Assembly (NCBI RefSeq): GCF_000319305.2 | Contig: NZ_AMWJ02000001.1 | Location: 2,953,001 to 3,017,000, forward strand | Reading direction: 5' to 3' | Length of the DNA: 64,000 nucleotides | Source: Pseudomonas bharatica CSV86 | Lineage (GTDB): Bacteria > Pseudomonadota > Gammaproteobacteria > Pseudomonadales > Pseudomonadaceae | Shown here: one piece after another, positions 24,496 through 32,018 of the stretch | How the letters are laid out: each line of letters begins with the position of its first letter | Numbering within the stretch: position 1 is the stretch's first letter | Position numbers and translations under genes: made by a program | The notes under the pieces: model-generated | Told to the model about the DNA's origin: nothing | Database searches by the model: none | What the model saw: the letters and a program-made list of their open reading frames with translations, nothing else

Positions 24496-25814
24496 TGCAG
24501 GTCTCGCGCGAACCGGGGCTGATCAAGCGCGGCGTGCTCTGGCTGCTGTTGCTCGGCCCGCTGTTCTTCCTCAGCTATGGCCTGAGCAACAGCTTCACCG
24601 CCGGGCGCAACGACGTCGGCACGCTGGTCTTCGACTGGGAACGCAACATTCCCCTGTGGTCGTGGAGCATCGTGCCCTACTGGTCCATCGACCTGCTCTA
24701 CGGCCTGTCCTTCCTGCTCCCGCGCAATCGCCGGGAAATGGACCTGCATGCGCTGCGCCTGCTCAGCGCCCAGCTGATCTGCATCGCCTGCTTCCTGCTC
24801 TGGCCGCTGCGCTTCACCTTCGAGCGCCCGGAACTCACTGGCGTATTCGGCTGGCTGTTCGATGTGCTGATGGGCTTCGACAAGCCCTACAACCAGGCGC
24901 CATCCCTGCATATCGCCCTGCTGGTGATCGTCTGGGCGATGTTCGCCCGGCATACCCGCGGGGCCTGGCTACGTGGCCTGATGCATGCCTGGATGGCGCT
25001 GATCGGGCTGTCGATACTGACCACCTGGCAACACCATTTCATCGACCTGCCTACTGGCGCCCTGGTCGGTTTCCTGTGCCTGTGGCTTTGGCCCCGGGAA
25101 GGCGAGCTGCCATTGCGCCTGGCGCGCCTGCAATCGTCGCGACGGCACCTCGGCCTGGCGCTGCGCTACGGCCTGGGGGCCGGATTGCTCGCAGCGCTGG
25201 CCTTCACCTTGAAAGGCTTCTGGCTCTGGCTGTTGTGGCCCGGTATTGCGCTGCTGATGGTGGCGCTGAACTACGCCGTGTTCGGCGCTGCCGGCTTCCA
25301 GAAAGGAGCCGATGGCAACCTGTCCTGCGCGGTACGCTGGCTGCTGGCACCCTATCTGGCGGCAGCCTGGATCAATTCACGCCTGTGGACCCGCCGTCAC
25401 CCGCAGGCCGATGAGGTCTGCGACGGCGTCTGGCTCGGTCGCCTGCCCGCCCGGGGCGAGGCCACGGCCTTCTCCGGGATAGTCGATCTGTGTGCCGAAT
25501 TGCCGATGACGCCCGCCCCTGGCCAGCACTATCGCAGCCTGCCGAGCCTGGACCTGGTGGTAGCGGACGCCGCGCTGTGCCGTGAGGCCGCAGCGATCAT
25601 CGAAGCCTTGCGCGCCCATGGCCCGCTGCTGGTCTGCTGTGCCCTGGGCTACTCGCGCAGCGCCAGCGCGGTGGCGGCCTGGCTGGTCCTCAGCGGGCGC
25701 TGCGCGGATATCGACGCAGCCGAGGCGCTGATCCGCCAGGCCCGGCCCGGCGTGGTGCTGTACCCGGCCCACCGCCGCGTGCTGGAACGCTTGCACCCGG
25801 GAGCCTGTCCATGA
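24495..25814 (+). CDS. ynbD: PAP2 phosphatase - dual-specificity phosphatase fusion (YnbD-like)
   Basis: The protein has 439 residues from the ATG at 24495, which overlaps the previous TGA. Residues about 1-220 form a multi-helix PAP2/inositol phosphatase domain with KPYNQAPSLH and TTWQHHFIDLPTG, the two His-containing motifs. More membrane helices follow at about 230-310. Residues about 320-439 are a tyrosine/dual-specificity phosphatase with the C-x5-R loop CCALGYSRSAS. This is the domain order of E. coli YnbD. It probably removes phosphate from a lipid phosphate or phosphatidylglycerophosphate-like intermediate made by the neighbours. Confidence 0.88.
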   Translation: MQVSREPGLIKRGVLWLLLLGPLFFLSYGLSNSFTAGRNDVGTLVFDWERNIPLWSWSIVPYWSIDLLYGLSFLLPRNRREMDLHALRLLSAQLICIACFLLWPLRFTFERPELTGVFGWLFDVLMGFDKPYNQAPSLHIALLVIVWAMFARHTRGAWLRGLMHAWMALIGLSILTTWQHHFIDLPTGALVGFLCLWLWPREGELPLRLARLQSSRRHLGLALRYGLGAGLLAALAFTLKGFWLWLLWPGIALLMVALNYAVFGAAGFQKGADGNLSCAVRWLLAPYLAAAWINSRLWTRRHPQADEVCDGVWLGRLPARGEATAFSGIVDLCAELPMTPAPGQHYRSLPSLDLVVADAALCREAAAIIEALRAHGPLLVCCALGYSRSASAVAAWLVLSGRCADIDAAEALIRQARPGVVLYPAHRRVLERLHPGACP

Positions 25815-26266
25815 GCGAAGAACCACAACTGGCCCTGACCGCGCGCTTGCTGGAGCGCGGTCGGCAGATCGAACGGCTGTCCGACGGCATCAGCCTGCTG
25901 GCCCTGGGTTTCGGCCTGGCGCCGCTGCTGCTGGCGCCCCGTCATCCCGGCCTGACCAGCACGCTATGTGCCTTGCTGCTGATCCTTGGGCTGGCGCAGA
26001 AGTACCATGCCCTGCGCGTGGCCCTGGATGCCGAATTGATCGGCGCCCTGGCCAACGATGCCGGACGCTTGGGCAGCCGCACCCGGGCCCTCGACCAGGC
26101 CCTGTACGAACTGGGCCTGAAACGCGGCGTGGCCGAGCGCGACTGGCTGGCCCGTTGTCGCGGCGCCTTGCGCCTGCTGCGCCGGCAAGGCATCTGTTTC
26201 GCTGTACAAGTGTCATTGGCGTTGTCGGGGCTGCTGATTCTGCCCTGGCTTCCACCGGCTGCATAA
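25811..26266 (+). CDS. Small membrane protein of the lipid cluster, unknown function
   Basis: The protein has 151 residues and I do not recognise a family. The start overlaps the ynbD-like stop (ATGA), so it is coupled. Two hydrophobic segments follow the first 25 residues (ISLLALGFGLAPLLLA and LCALLLILGLAQ), then a charged helical stretch of about 60 residues, and a last membrane segment VQVSLALSGLLILPW. The middle (LDAELIGALANDAGRLGS) could be a cytoplasmic coiled segment. Its place between phosphatase and acyltransferase suggests an accessory or scaffold role in the same lipid pathway. Confidence 0.75.
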   Translation: MSEEPQLALTARLLERGRQIERLSDGISLLALGFGLAPLLLAPRHPGLTSTLCALLLILGLAQKYHALRVALDAELIGALANDAGRLGSRTRALDQALYELGLKRGVAERDWLARCRGALRLLRRQGICFAVQVSLALSGLLILPWLPPAA

Positions 26267-26277
26267 AGGACGCACCC

Positions 26278-26901
26278 ATGCTCGCTACATTCACCGCCTT
26301 CCTCATCACTTCCTTCGCCCGCCTGGTCACCGGGGCCCGTGCCCTGTGGCTGGGCTGCAGCCCGCTGCCGATCCAGCGCCTGTATTTCGCCAACCACAGC
26401 AGCCACGGCGACTTCGTGCTGATCTGGGCGTCCTTGCCGGAAACCCTGCGCCGCCGCACCCGCCCGGTGGCCGGAGCCGATTACTGGCTCAAGCCCGGGA
26501 TGCGCAGTTTCCTGATCCGCAAGGTGTTCAACGGCGTGCTGCTGGACCGCCAGCGCAGCGAGCCCGATGCCGATCCGCTGCTGCCCGTGAAGGAGGCCCT
26601 GGCCCAGGGTGATTCGCTGATCTTCTTCCCGGAAGGTACACGCAACCTCGGCGACGACCCCTTGCTGCCGTTCAAGAGCGGGCTGTTCCACCTGGCCCGG
26701 GCGCAACCGGACATCGAGCTGGTACCGGTGTGGATCGCCAACCTCAACCGGGTCATGCCCAAGGGGCGCGCCCTGCCCCTGCCACTGCTGTGCACCCTGA
26801 GCTTCGGCGAGCCGCTGCAACTGCAGGCCGACGAGAGCAAGCAGGCCTTTATCGAACGCGCCAGCCACGCCCTGCTGGCCCTGGCCCCGAAGGAGGTCTG
26901 A
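26278..26901 (+). CDS. PlsC-like 1-acyl-glycerol-3-phosphate acyltransferase
   Basis: The protein has 207 residues. The acyltransferase catalytic motif H-x4-D is at residues 40-45 (NHSSHGD), and the glycerol-phosphate binding motif FPEGTR is at 117-122. A short hydrophobic N-terminus (MLATFTAFLITSFARLV) anchors it to the membrane. It would acylate a lyso-phosphatidate-like acceptor, giving the phosphatidate consumed by the CDP-diacylglycerol synthase that starts two bases after its stop. E. coli ynbABCD has no such gene, so the Pseudomonas cluster is more self-contained. Confidence 0.9.
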   Translation: MLATFTAFLITSFARLVTGARALWLGCSPLPIQRLYFANHSSHGDFVLIWASLPETLRRRTRPVAGADYWLKPGMRSFLIRKVFNGVLLDRQRSEPDADPLLPVKEALAQGDSLIFFPEGTRNLGDDPLLPFKSGLFHLARAQPDIELVPVWIANLNRVMPKGRALPLPLLCTLSFGEPLQLQADESKQAFIERASHALLALAPKEV

Positions 26902-26902
26902 C

Positions 26903-27834
26903 ATGCCCGCTTCCGCCTGGCCACTGTTCGCCGGCATCGGCGCCCTGCTCCTGCTTGCCAGCCTGATCGGCCGCGCCTTGAAATGGCGCGCCGGCCCCGG
27001 CCCACACGCGGTGATCGATAACTTGAATGCACGTATCGACGCCTGGTGGGTGATGGTCCTGGTCATCGGGCTGGCGTTCATCTTCGGCAAGACCGGGGTG
27101 ATCGTGCTGTTCTACCTGGTGTCGTTCTACGCATTGCGCGAATTCATCACCCTCACCCCGACCCGGCGCAGCGACTACCCGGCGCTGGTGCTGGCGTTCT
27201 ACGTGGCGCTGCCGGTGCAGTACCTGCTGATCGGCTTCGACTGGTACGGGCTGTTCAGCATCTTCATTCCGGTGTACCTGTTCTTGTTGTTGCCGATCCT
27301 GGCCAGCTTCGGCGGCGATACCACGCGTTTTCTCGAACGCGCGTCCAAGGTGCAGTGGGGGCTGATGATCGCGGTCTACTGCCTGTCCTCGGTGCCGGCA
27401 CTGATGACGCTGGACATCCCGGCTTCGAGGGGCGCAACCTGCTGCTGATCGCCTGGCTAATCCTCGTTGTGCAGATCAGCGACGTGTTGCAGTACGTCTG
27501 CGGCAAGTTGTTCGGCAAGCGCAAGGTCGCACCGTCGCTCTCCCCGTCCAAGACCCTGGAAGGCCTGGTCGGCGGCGTGGCCCTGGCCACCCTGGTCGGC
27601 GCCGCGCTGTACTGGATCACGCCGTTCAGCCCCTGGCAGGCGGCGCTGATGGCCCTGGTGGTGAATGTCATGGGCTTCTTCGGCGGCCTGGTGATGTCGG
27701 CGATCAAGCGCGACCGCGGGGTCAAGGACTGGGGCCACATGATCGAGGGCCACGGCGGCATGCTCGACCGGATGGACTCGGTATGCTTTGCGGCGCCGAT
27801 CTTCTTCCATTTCGTCCGGTATTGGTGGGCGTAA
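26903..27834 (+). pseudogene. ynbB: Phosphatidate cytidylyltransferase (CdsA/YnbB-like), single frameshift
   Basis: The first frame (26903 to about 27420) gives several membrane helices through VPALMTLDIP. The second frame continues with GFEGRNLLLIAWLILVVQIS, SPSKTLEGLVGG and the CDP-diacylglycerol synthase signature IKRDRGVKDWG...EGHGGMLDRMDS to 27834. Adding one G in the CCCGG at 27418-27422 restores a protein of about 310 residues with every signature intact. It converts phosphatidate and CTP to CDP-diacylglycerol, the substrate for the ynbA-like enzyme. All other family features being intact, a missed base in the assembly is as likely as a true mutation. Confidence 0.85.
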
Positions 27835-28045
27835 GCGGCCTGCCACTGGTGGCCCACAGCCCCCGTGGCAAGCTGGATCAAGTGCTTGGCAGAGGAAGGC
27901 AAGCGGTGACGCGGGTGACCGTGTCCAATGGGCAGCCCGCATTTCCCGAGTCCGGGACGGGCCACAAGAGCCAGCCACTGGCCGATGGTGCCTGCGTGCC
28001 AACGTCCCGATAATTGCCGCGCCCCGCCAGGAGGGCGTCTGCCAC
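27835..28045. other. Intergenic region, no gene seen
   Basis: The 210 bp after the CDP-diacylglycerol synthase show no plausible ORF, REP or terminator. The hpaD ribosome site (AGGAG, about 28047-28051) follows. The promoter of hpaD presumably lies here, but no clear -35/-10 pair stands out. Confidence 0.5.
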
Positions 28046-28058
28046 CAGGAGTACCGTC

Positions 28059-28979
28059 ATGGGCAAACTTGCTCTGGCTGCCAAGATCACCCACGTTCCG
28101 TCCATGTACCTGTCCGAGCTGCCCGGCCCGCGCCAGGGGTATCGCCAGGCCGCGATCGATGGCCACAAGGAGATTTCCCGGCGCTGCCGCGAACTGGGTG
28201 TCGACACCCTGGTGGTGTTCGACACCCACTGGCTGGTCAACGCCAACTACCACATCAACTGCAGCCCGCACTTCAAGGGCACCTACACCAGCAACGAGCT
28301 GCCGCACTTCATCGCCAACATGGACTACGAAGTGCCGGGCAATGCCTTGCTGGGCAAGCTGATGGCCGCCGAGGCCAACCGCCTCGGCGTCGAGACCATG
28401 GCCCATGACGCCACCAGCCTCGGCCCGGAATACGGCACCCTGGTGCCGATGCGCTACATGAACGAAGACCAGCACTTCAAGGTCGTCTCGGTTTCCGCCC
28501 TGTGCACCTCGCATTACCTCAACGACAGTGCGCGCCTGGGCTGGGCCCTGCGCAAGGCGGTGGAAGATCACTACGAGGGTACCGTCGCCTTCCTCGCCAG
28601 CGGTTCGCTGTCGCACCGTTTCGCCCAGAACGGCCAGGCCCCGGAATTCGCCGACAAGGTCTGGAGCCCGTTCCTGGAAACCCTCGACCACCGCGTGGTG
28701 CAAATGTGGGAAAACGCCGAGTGGGACGACTTCTGCACCATGCTTCCGGAATATGCGGTCAAGGGCCATGGCGAAGGTTTCATGCATGACACCGCCATGC
28801 TCCTCGGCGCCCTGGGCTGGTCGAAGTACGATGGCAAGGTCGAGGTGGTCACGCCGTACTTCGGTTCGTCGGCGACCGGGCAGATCAATGCGATCTTCCC
28901 GGTAACCCCGCAGGATGGCTCGGCGATTCCGGCGGCGCAGGCGTCTTCGGGGCAGTTGGCGGCGGTTGGCCGGTTGTAA
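28059..28979 (+). CDS. hpaD: 3,4-dihydroxyphenylacetate 2,3-dioxygenase
   Basis: The protein has 306 residues. It begins MGKLALAAKITHVPSMYLSE, essentially the start of E. coli HpaD, and keeps FDTHWLVN, ELPHFI, EYGTLVPMRYMNED and ASGSLSHRF. These belong to the class III extradiol (LigB-type) ring-cleavage enzymes, which use Fe(II) to open homoprotocatechuate. The C-terminus is about 20 residues longer than in E. coli. None of the other homoprotocatechuate genes (hpaE, hpaF, hpaG, hpaH, hpaI) is adjacent, so the rest of the pathway must be elsewhere or the enzyme serves another catechol. Confidence 0.92.
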   Translation: MGKLALAAKITHVPSMYLSELPGPRQGYRQAAIDGHKEISRRCRELGVDTLVVFDTHWLVNANYHINCSPHFKGTYTSNELPHFIANMDYEVPGNALLGKLMAAEANRLGVETMAHDATSLGPEYGTLVPMRYMNEDQHFKVVSVSALCTSHYLNDSARLGWALRKAVEDHYEGTVAFLASGSLSHRFAQNGQAPEFADKVWSPFLETLDHRVVQMWENAEWDDFCTMLPEYAVKGHGEGFMHDTAMLLGALGWSKYDGKVEVVTPYFGSSATGQINAIFPVTPQDGSAIPAAQASSGQLAAVGRL

Positions 28980-29020
28980 GCATTCGCTCCTGCCAGACCG
29001 CAGAGGCCCGGCATAGGCAA

Positions 29021-29114
29021 AACCCTGTGGGAGCTGGCTTGCCAGCGATAGGGCCCTCAACACCAATGATGTTGTCGGGTCTGGCCTCATCGCTGGCAAG
29101 CCAGCTCCCACAGG
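29021..29114. repeat. REPIN-like REP doublet with conserved linker
   Basis: CCTGTGGGAGCTGGCTTGCC and its complement flank CACCAATGATGTTGTCGGGT, the same linker core as at 16743 and 20704. It follows the hpaD stop. Confidence 0.9.
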
Positions 29115-29268
29115 CAATGAGCCCCCTCTTTCCTTTACCCATCCTGGCAGCCCCGATCAAATCCCCCGGCAACCTGAGTCAAGCACCTACCGACCGTTAG
29201 GCATTTAATGCAAAGTGTAACAAGCGCCACGGTCGCCCTTGCCCAACTCCAATTATTCAGGCCGCCCC

Positions 29269-30567
29269 ATGATCAACGTCGAAACGCCCACCTACTACTC
29301 CGCCACCAAGAAGTACAACCTCGCCTTCCCCACCCTCGAAGCCGATATCGAAGCCGGCGTGGTGGTGATCGGCGGTGGTTTCTCCGGCATCAACACCGCC
29401 CTGGAGCTGGCCGAGAAAGGCATCACCAATATCGTGGTACTGGAAGCGCGCTACCTGGGCTTCGGCGGCACCGGGCGCAATGGCGGGCAGATCATGGCCG
29501 GGATCGGCCACGACCTCGAGAAAATCCGCAGCAGCGTCGGTGAGCAAGGCCTGCAGCAGATCTTCGAGATCAGCGAACTGGGGGCCGGCATCATCAAGGA
29601 GCGAATCGCCAGGTACAACATCGATGCCGACTTTCGCCATGGCTACGGCTACATGGGTTTCAACGCCCGGCAGGCCCGCACCCTGCGCAACTGGGAGCAG
29701 GAGTTCAAGAAGGTCAATTCCAAGGATGAAATCCGCTTCCTCGGCGGTTCCGAGGTCAAGCAGATCATTGGCTCCGACGCCTACAGCAGCGCCCTGCTGC
29801 ACATGGGTGGCGGCCACGTGCATTCGCTCAACCTGCTGCTCGGCGAAGCCCAGGCCCTGGTGAGCCACGGCGTGCGCATCTTCGAACACAGCGCCGCCCT
29901 CGAGGTACGCTATGGCGACACCATCACCGTGCGTACTGGCCGCGGGTCGGTGAAGGCCGCCAAGCTGCTGTGGGCCTGCGACAGCTTCCTCAACAAGCTG
30001 GAGCCGGAACTGCACAGCCGTACCATCAACACCTACGCCTTCCAGTTGATGACCGAGCCGCTTTCCGAGGAACTGATCCAGCGCATCAGCCCGATCCGCG
30101 GGGCCTACAGCGATATCCGCCCGGTCATCGACTACTACCGGGTGACTAACGAAAACCGCCTGCTGTTCGGCGCCGCGACACCCTTCATCGAGCACATCCC
30201 CAACGACCTCAAGGCCTGGAACCGTGCCTTGATGCTGAAGATCTTCCCCTACCTCAAGGACGTGAAGATCGACCTCGCCTGGGGCGGCCCGATGGCCACC
30301 AGCGCCAACCTGTTCCCGCAGATCGGCACGCTGAGCGGTCGGCGCAATGCCTTCTATGTGCAGGGCTACTCCGGTTTCGGGGTGACCCCGAGCCATATCG
30401 TCTGCAAGATCCTCGCCGAAGGCATGGCCGAGGGCTCCAGCCGCTACGACCTGTTCAGTTCGGTGAAGCATGCGCGGATCATCGGCAAGGACCATTTCCG
30501 CCCGGCGATCCTAACGGCGGCGAAGACGCTGCACCAGTTGTCGGGGTTCTTCAACGGCAGGCGTTGA
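29269..30567 (+). CDS. FAD-dependent oxidoreductase (PuuB/GbuO-like, DAO family)
   Basis: The protein has 432 residues. The dinucleotide-binding GVVVIGGGFSGINTALELAE is at about 30-49, followed by the Glu of VVLEARYLGFGGTGRNGGQI, typical of the glycine/D-amino-acid oxidase family. GYSGFGVTPSHI near the C-terminus closes the FAD site. The GTGRNGGQ form is that of gamma-glutamylputrescine oxidase (PuuB/OrdL) and related amine oxidases. No polyamine genes are adjacent, so the exact amine or amino acid is unknown. The ATG at 29269 was chosen because it precedes the conserved N-terminus; a longer frame from 29239 lacks support. Confidence 0.87.
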   Translation: MINVETPTYYSATKKYNLAFPTLEADIEAGVVVIGGGFSGINTALELAEKGITNIVVLEARYLGFGGTGRNGGQIMAGIGHDLEKIRSSVGEQGLQQIFEISELGAGIIKERIARYNIDADFRHGYGYMGFNARQARTLRNWEQEFKKVNSKDEIRFLGGSEVKQIIGSDAYSSALLHMGGGHVHSLNLLLGEAQALVSHGVRIFEHSAALEVRYGDTITVRTGRGSVKAAKLLWACDSFLNKLEPELHSRTINTYAFQLMTEPLSEELIQRISPIRGAYSDIRPVIDYYRVTNENRLLFGAATPFIEHIPNDLKAWNRALMLKIFPYLKDVKIDLAWGGPMATSANLFPQIGTLSGRRNAFYVQGYSGFGVTPSHIVCKILAEGMAEGSSRYDLFSSVKHARIIGKDHFRPAILTAAKTLHQLSGFFNGRR

Positions 30568-30585
30568 AGCTCTTGGTTGTTGCTG

Positions 30586-30637
30586 AGGGCCTCATCGCCG
30601 AACCTGTGGGAGCTGGCTTGCCAGCGATGAGGCCCTC
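30586..30637. repeat. Contracted REP pair
   Basis: GAGGGCCTCATCG at the left joins directly to CCGAACCTGTGGGAGCTGGC. Most of the left arm is missing, as if by a deletion between the arms. The right arm and GATGAGGCCCTC are intact. It lies between convergent genes. Confidence 0.85.
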
Positions 30638-30642
30638 CAGGT

Positions 30643-31965
30643 TCACACCGACAACTGATTGGTAAACTGCCCCACCGCATTCACCACCTTCTGCGCGCCG
30701 TCCTGGATTTCGACGATCACATTGCCCGCCTGGGCCGATAGCTCCAGGCCCTGCTCGGCCCGGGCCTTGCCTTGCTCGATGATGCGCACCGCTTCCTCGG
30801 CCAGTTTCTGGTTCTGCGTGACCACGTCGACGATTTCCTCGGTGGCCTTGGTGGTGCGCGACGCCAGCTGCCGCACTTCGTCGGCGACCACCGCGAATCC
30901 GCGGCCCTGCTCCCCTGCCCGGGCCGCCTCGATGGCCGCGTTGAGCGCCAGCAGGTTGGTCTGGTCGGCAATGCCGCCGATGCTCTTGACGATGCTGCCG
31001 ACGATCTGCGACTGCTTGTCCAGCGCCGCGATGCCCTCCACGGCCGCCGCCATCTGTACCGCCAGGCCCTGGATCACCTCCACGGTTTCCTGGATCACCA
31101 CGCTGCCGCGGCGGGCACTGTCGTCGGTGTGCTGCGAGGTGGTGAAGGCGATTTCCGCAGCCTTGGACACGGCGATTTCACGGTTGACCTGGTCGGTGAT
31201 CACCGTGGCGAACTTGACGATCTTGTACAGCCGCCCATGGGCATCGGAGATCGGGTTGTAGGTCGCCTCCAGCCAGACCACCTGGCCATGGCTGTCGATG
31301 CGCTTGAAGCGGTCGGCGATGAATTCACCGCGGCGCAGCTTGTCCCAGAAGCGCTCGTACTGCGGCGAGGCGACTTCGGCAGGATCGCAGAACACCCGGT
31401 GATGCTGGCCCTTGAGGGCCGCCAGCGTATAGCCCATGCCCTGCAGGAACCGCTCGTTGGCGGTCAGCACATTGCCCTGCAGGTCGAATTCGACCACGGC
31501 GGTGGAACGCTGCAGGGCCTCGATCAGGTTCTCGCGCTCGCGGGACGACTCGATGGTGCGGGTCAGGTCATTTGCATACAACGAGATGTAGTTGACCTGG
31601 CCGTTGCGGTCCTTGATCGGCTGGACGATGGCGCGCAACCAGGCCTCGTTGCCATTGCCGCGCTTGAGCTGCAAGGCCCCGGCCCAGTGTTCGCCGCTCT
31701 GGATCGCGCGCTTCATCAGGTTGAAGTGGTTGGTGCCCTGGGCATACTCCGGCACCAGGCCGAACAGGACCTTGCCCTCCACCGCAGCGGCGGAGTACTG
31801 CATTTCGCCGAGGAAATTGGCATTGGCCGAAAGAACCTGGCCCTGGGAGTTCAACTTGAGAAAGAGCATCTCGCGGTCGAGGCTTTCCTTGACCTGCTCG
31901 AGGGATGAAAGCCGGTCCTGTGCCTCTGCCAGTTCCTGCTTGAGCCGCCGATACGCTGGAAACAT
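30643..31965 (-). CDS. Soluble PAS-PAS methyl-accepting chemotaxis protein (BdlA-like)
   Basis: The protein has 440 residues with no membrane segment. After a coiled N-terminus (about 1-30) come two PAS domains (about 30-140 and 150-265; [18 protein letters not shown] and [18 protein letters not shown]), then an MCP signalling domain with the hairpin [20 protein letters not shown] followed by [17 protein letters not shown]. Domain order and size match BdlA of P. aeruginosa, a redox- or nutrient-responsive factor in biofilm dispersal. It ends shortly after the second signalling helix. It is transcribed after a DosP-like c-di-GMP protein on the same strand, in keeping with a shared role. Confidence 0.9.
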   Translation of the reverse strand: MFPAYRRLKQELAEAQDRLSSLEQVKESLDREMLFLKLNSQGQVLSANANFLGEMQYSAAAVEGKVLFGLVPEYAQGTNHFNLMKRAIQSGEHWAGALQLKRGNGNEAWLRAIVQPIKDRNGQVNYISLYANDLTRTIESSRERENLIEALQRSTAVVEFDLQGNVLTANERFLQGMGYTLAALKGQHHRVFCDPAEVASPQYERFWDKLRRGEFIADRFKRIDSHGQVVWLEATYNPISDAHGRLYKIVKFATVITDQVNREIAVSKAAEIAFTTSQHTDDSARRGSVVIQETVEVIQGLAVQMAAAVEGIAALDKQSQIVGSIVKSIGGIADQTNLLALNAAIEAARAGEQGRGFAVVADEVRQLASRTTKATEEIVDVVTQNQKLAEEAVRIIEQGKARAEQGLELSAQAGNVIVEIQDGAQKVVNAVGQFTNQLSV

Positions 31966-32018
31966 GAGGGATTACCTCCAAGAGTGCGAAAGTGTGAGCA
32001 GCTTGCCCGATCAATGCG

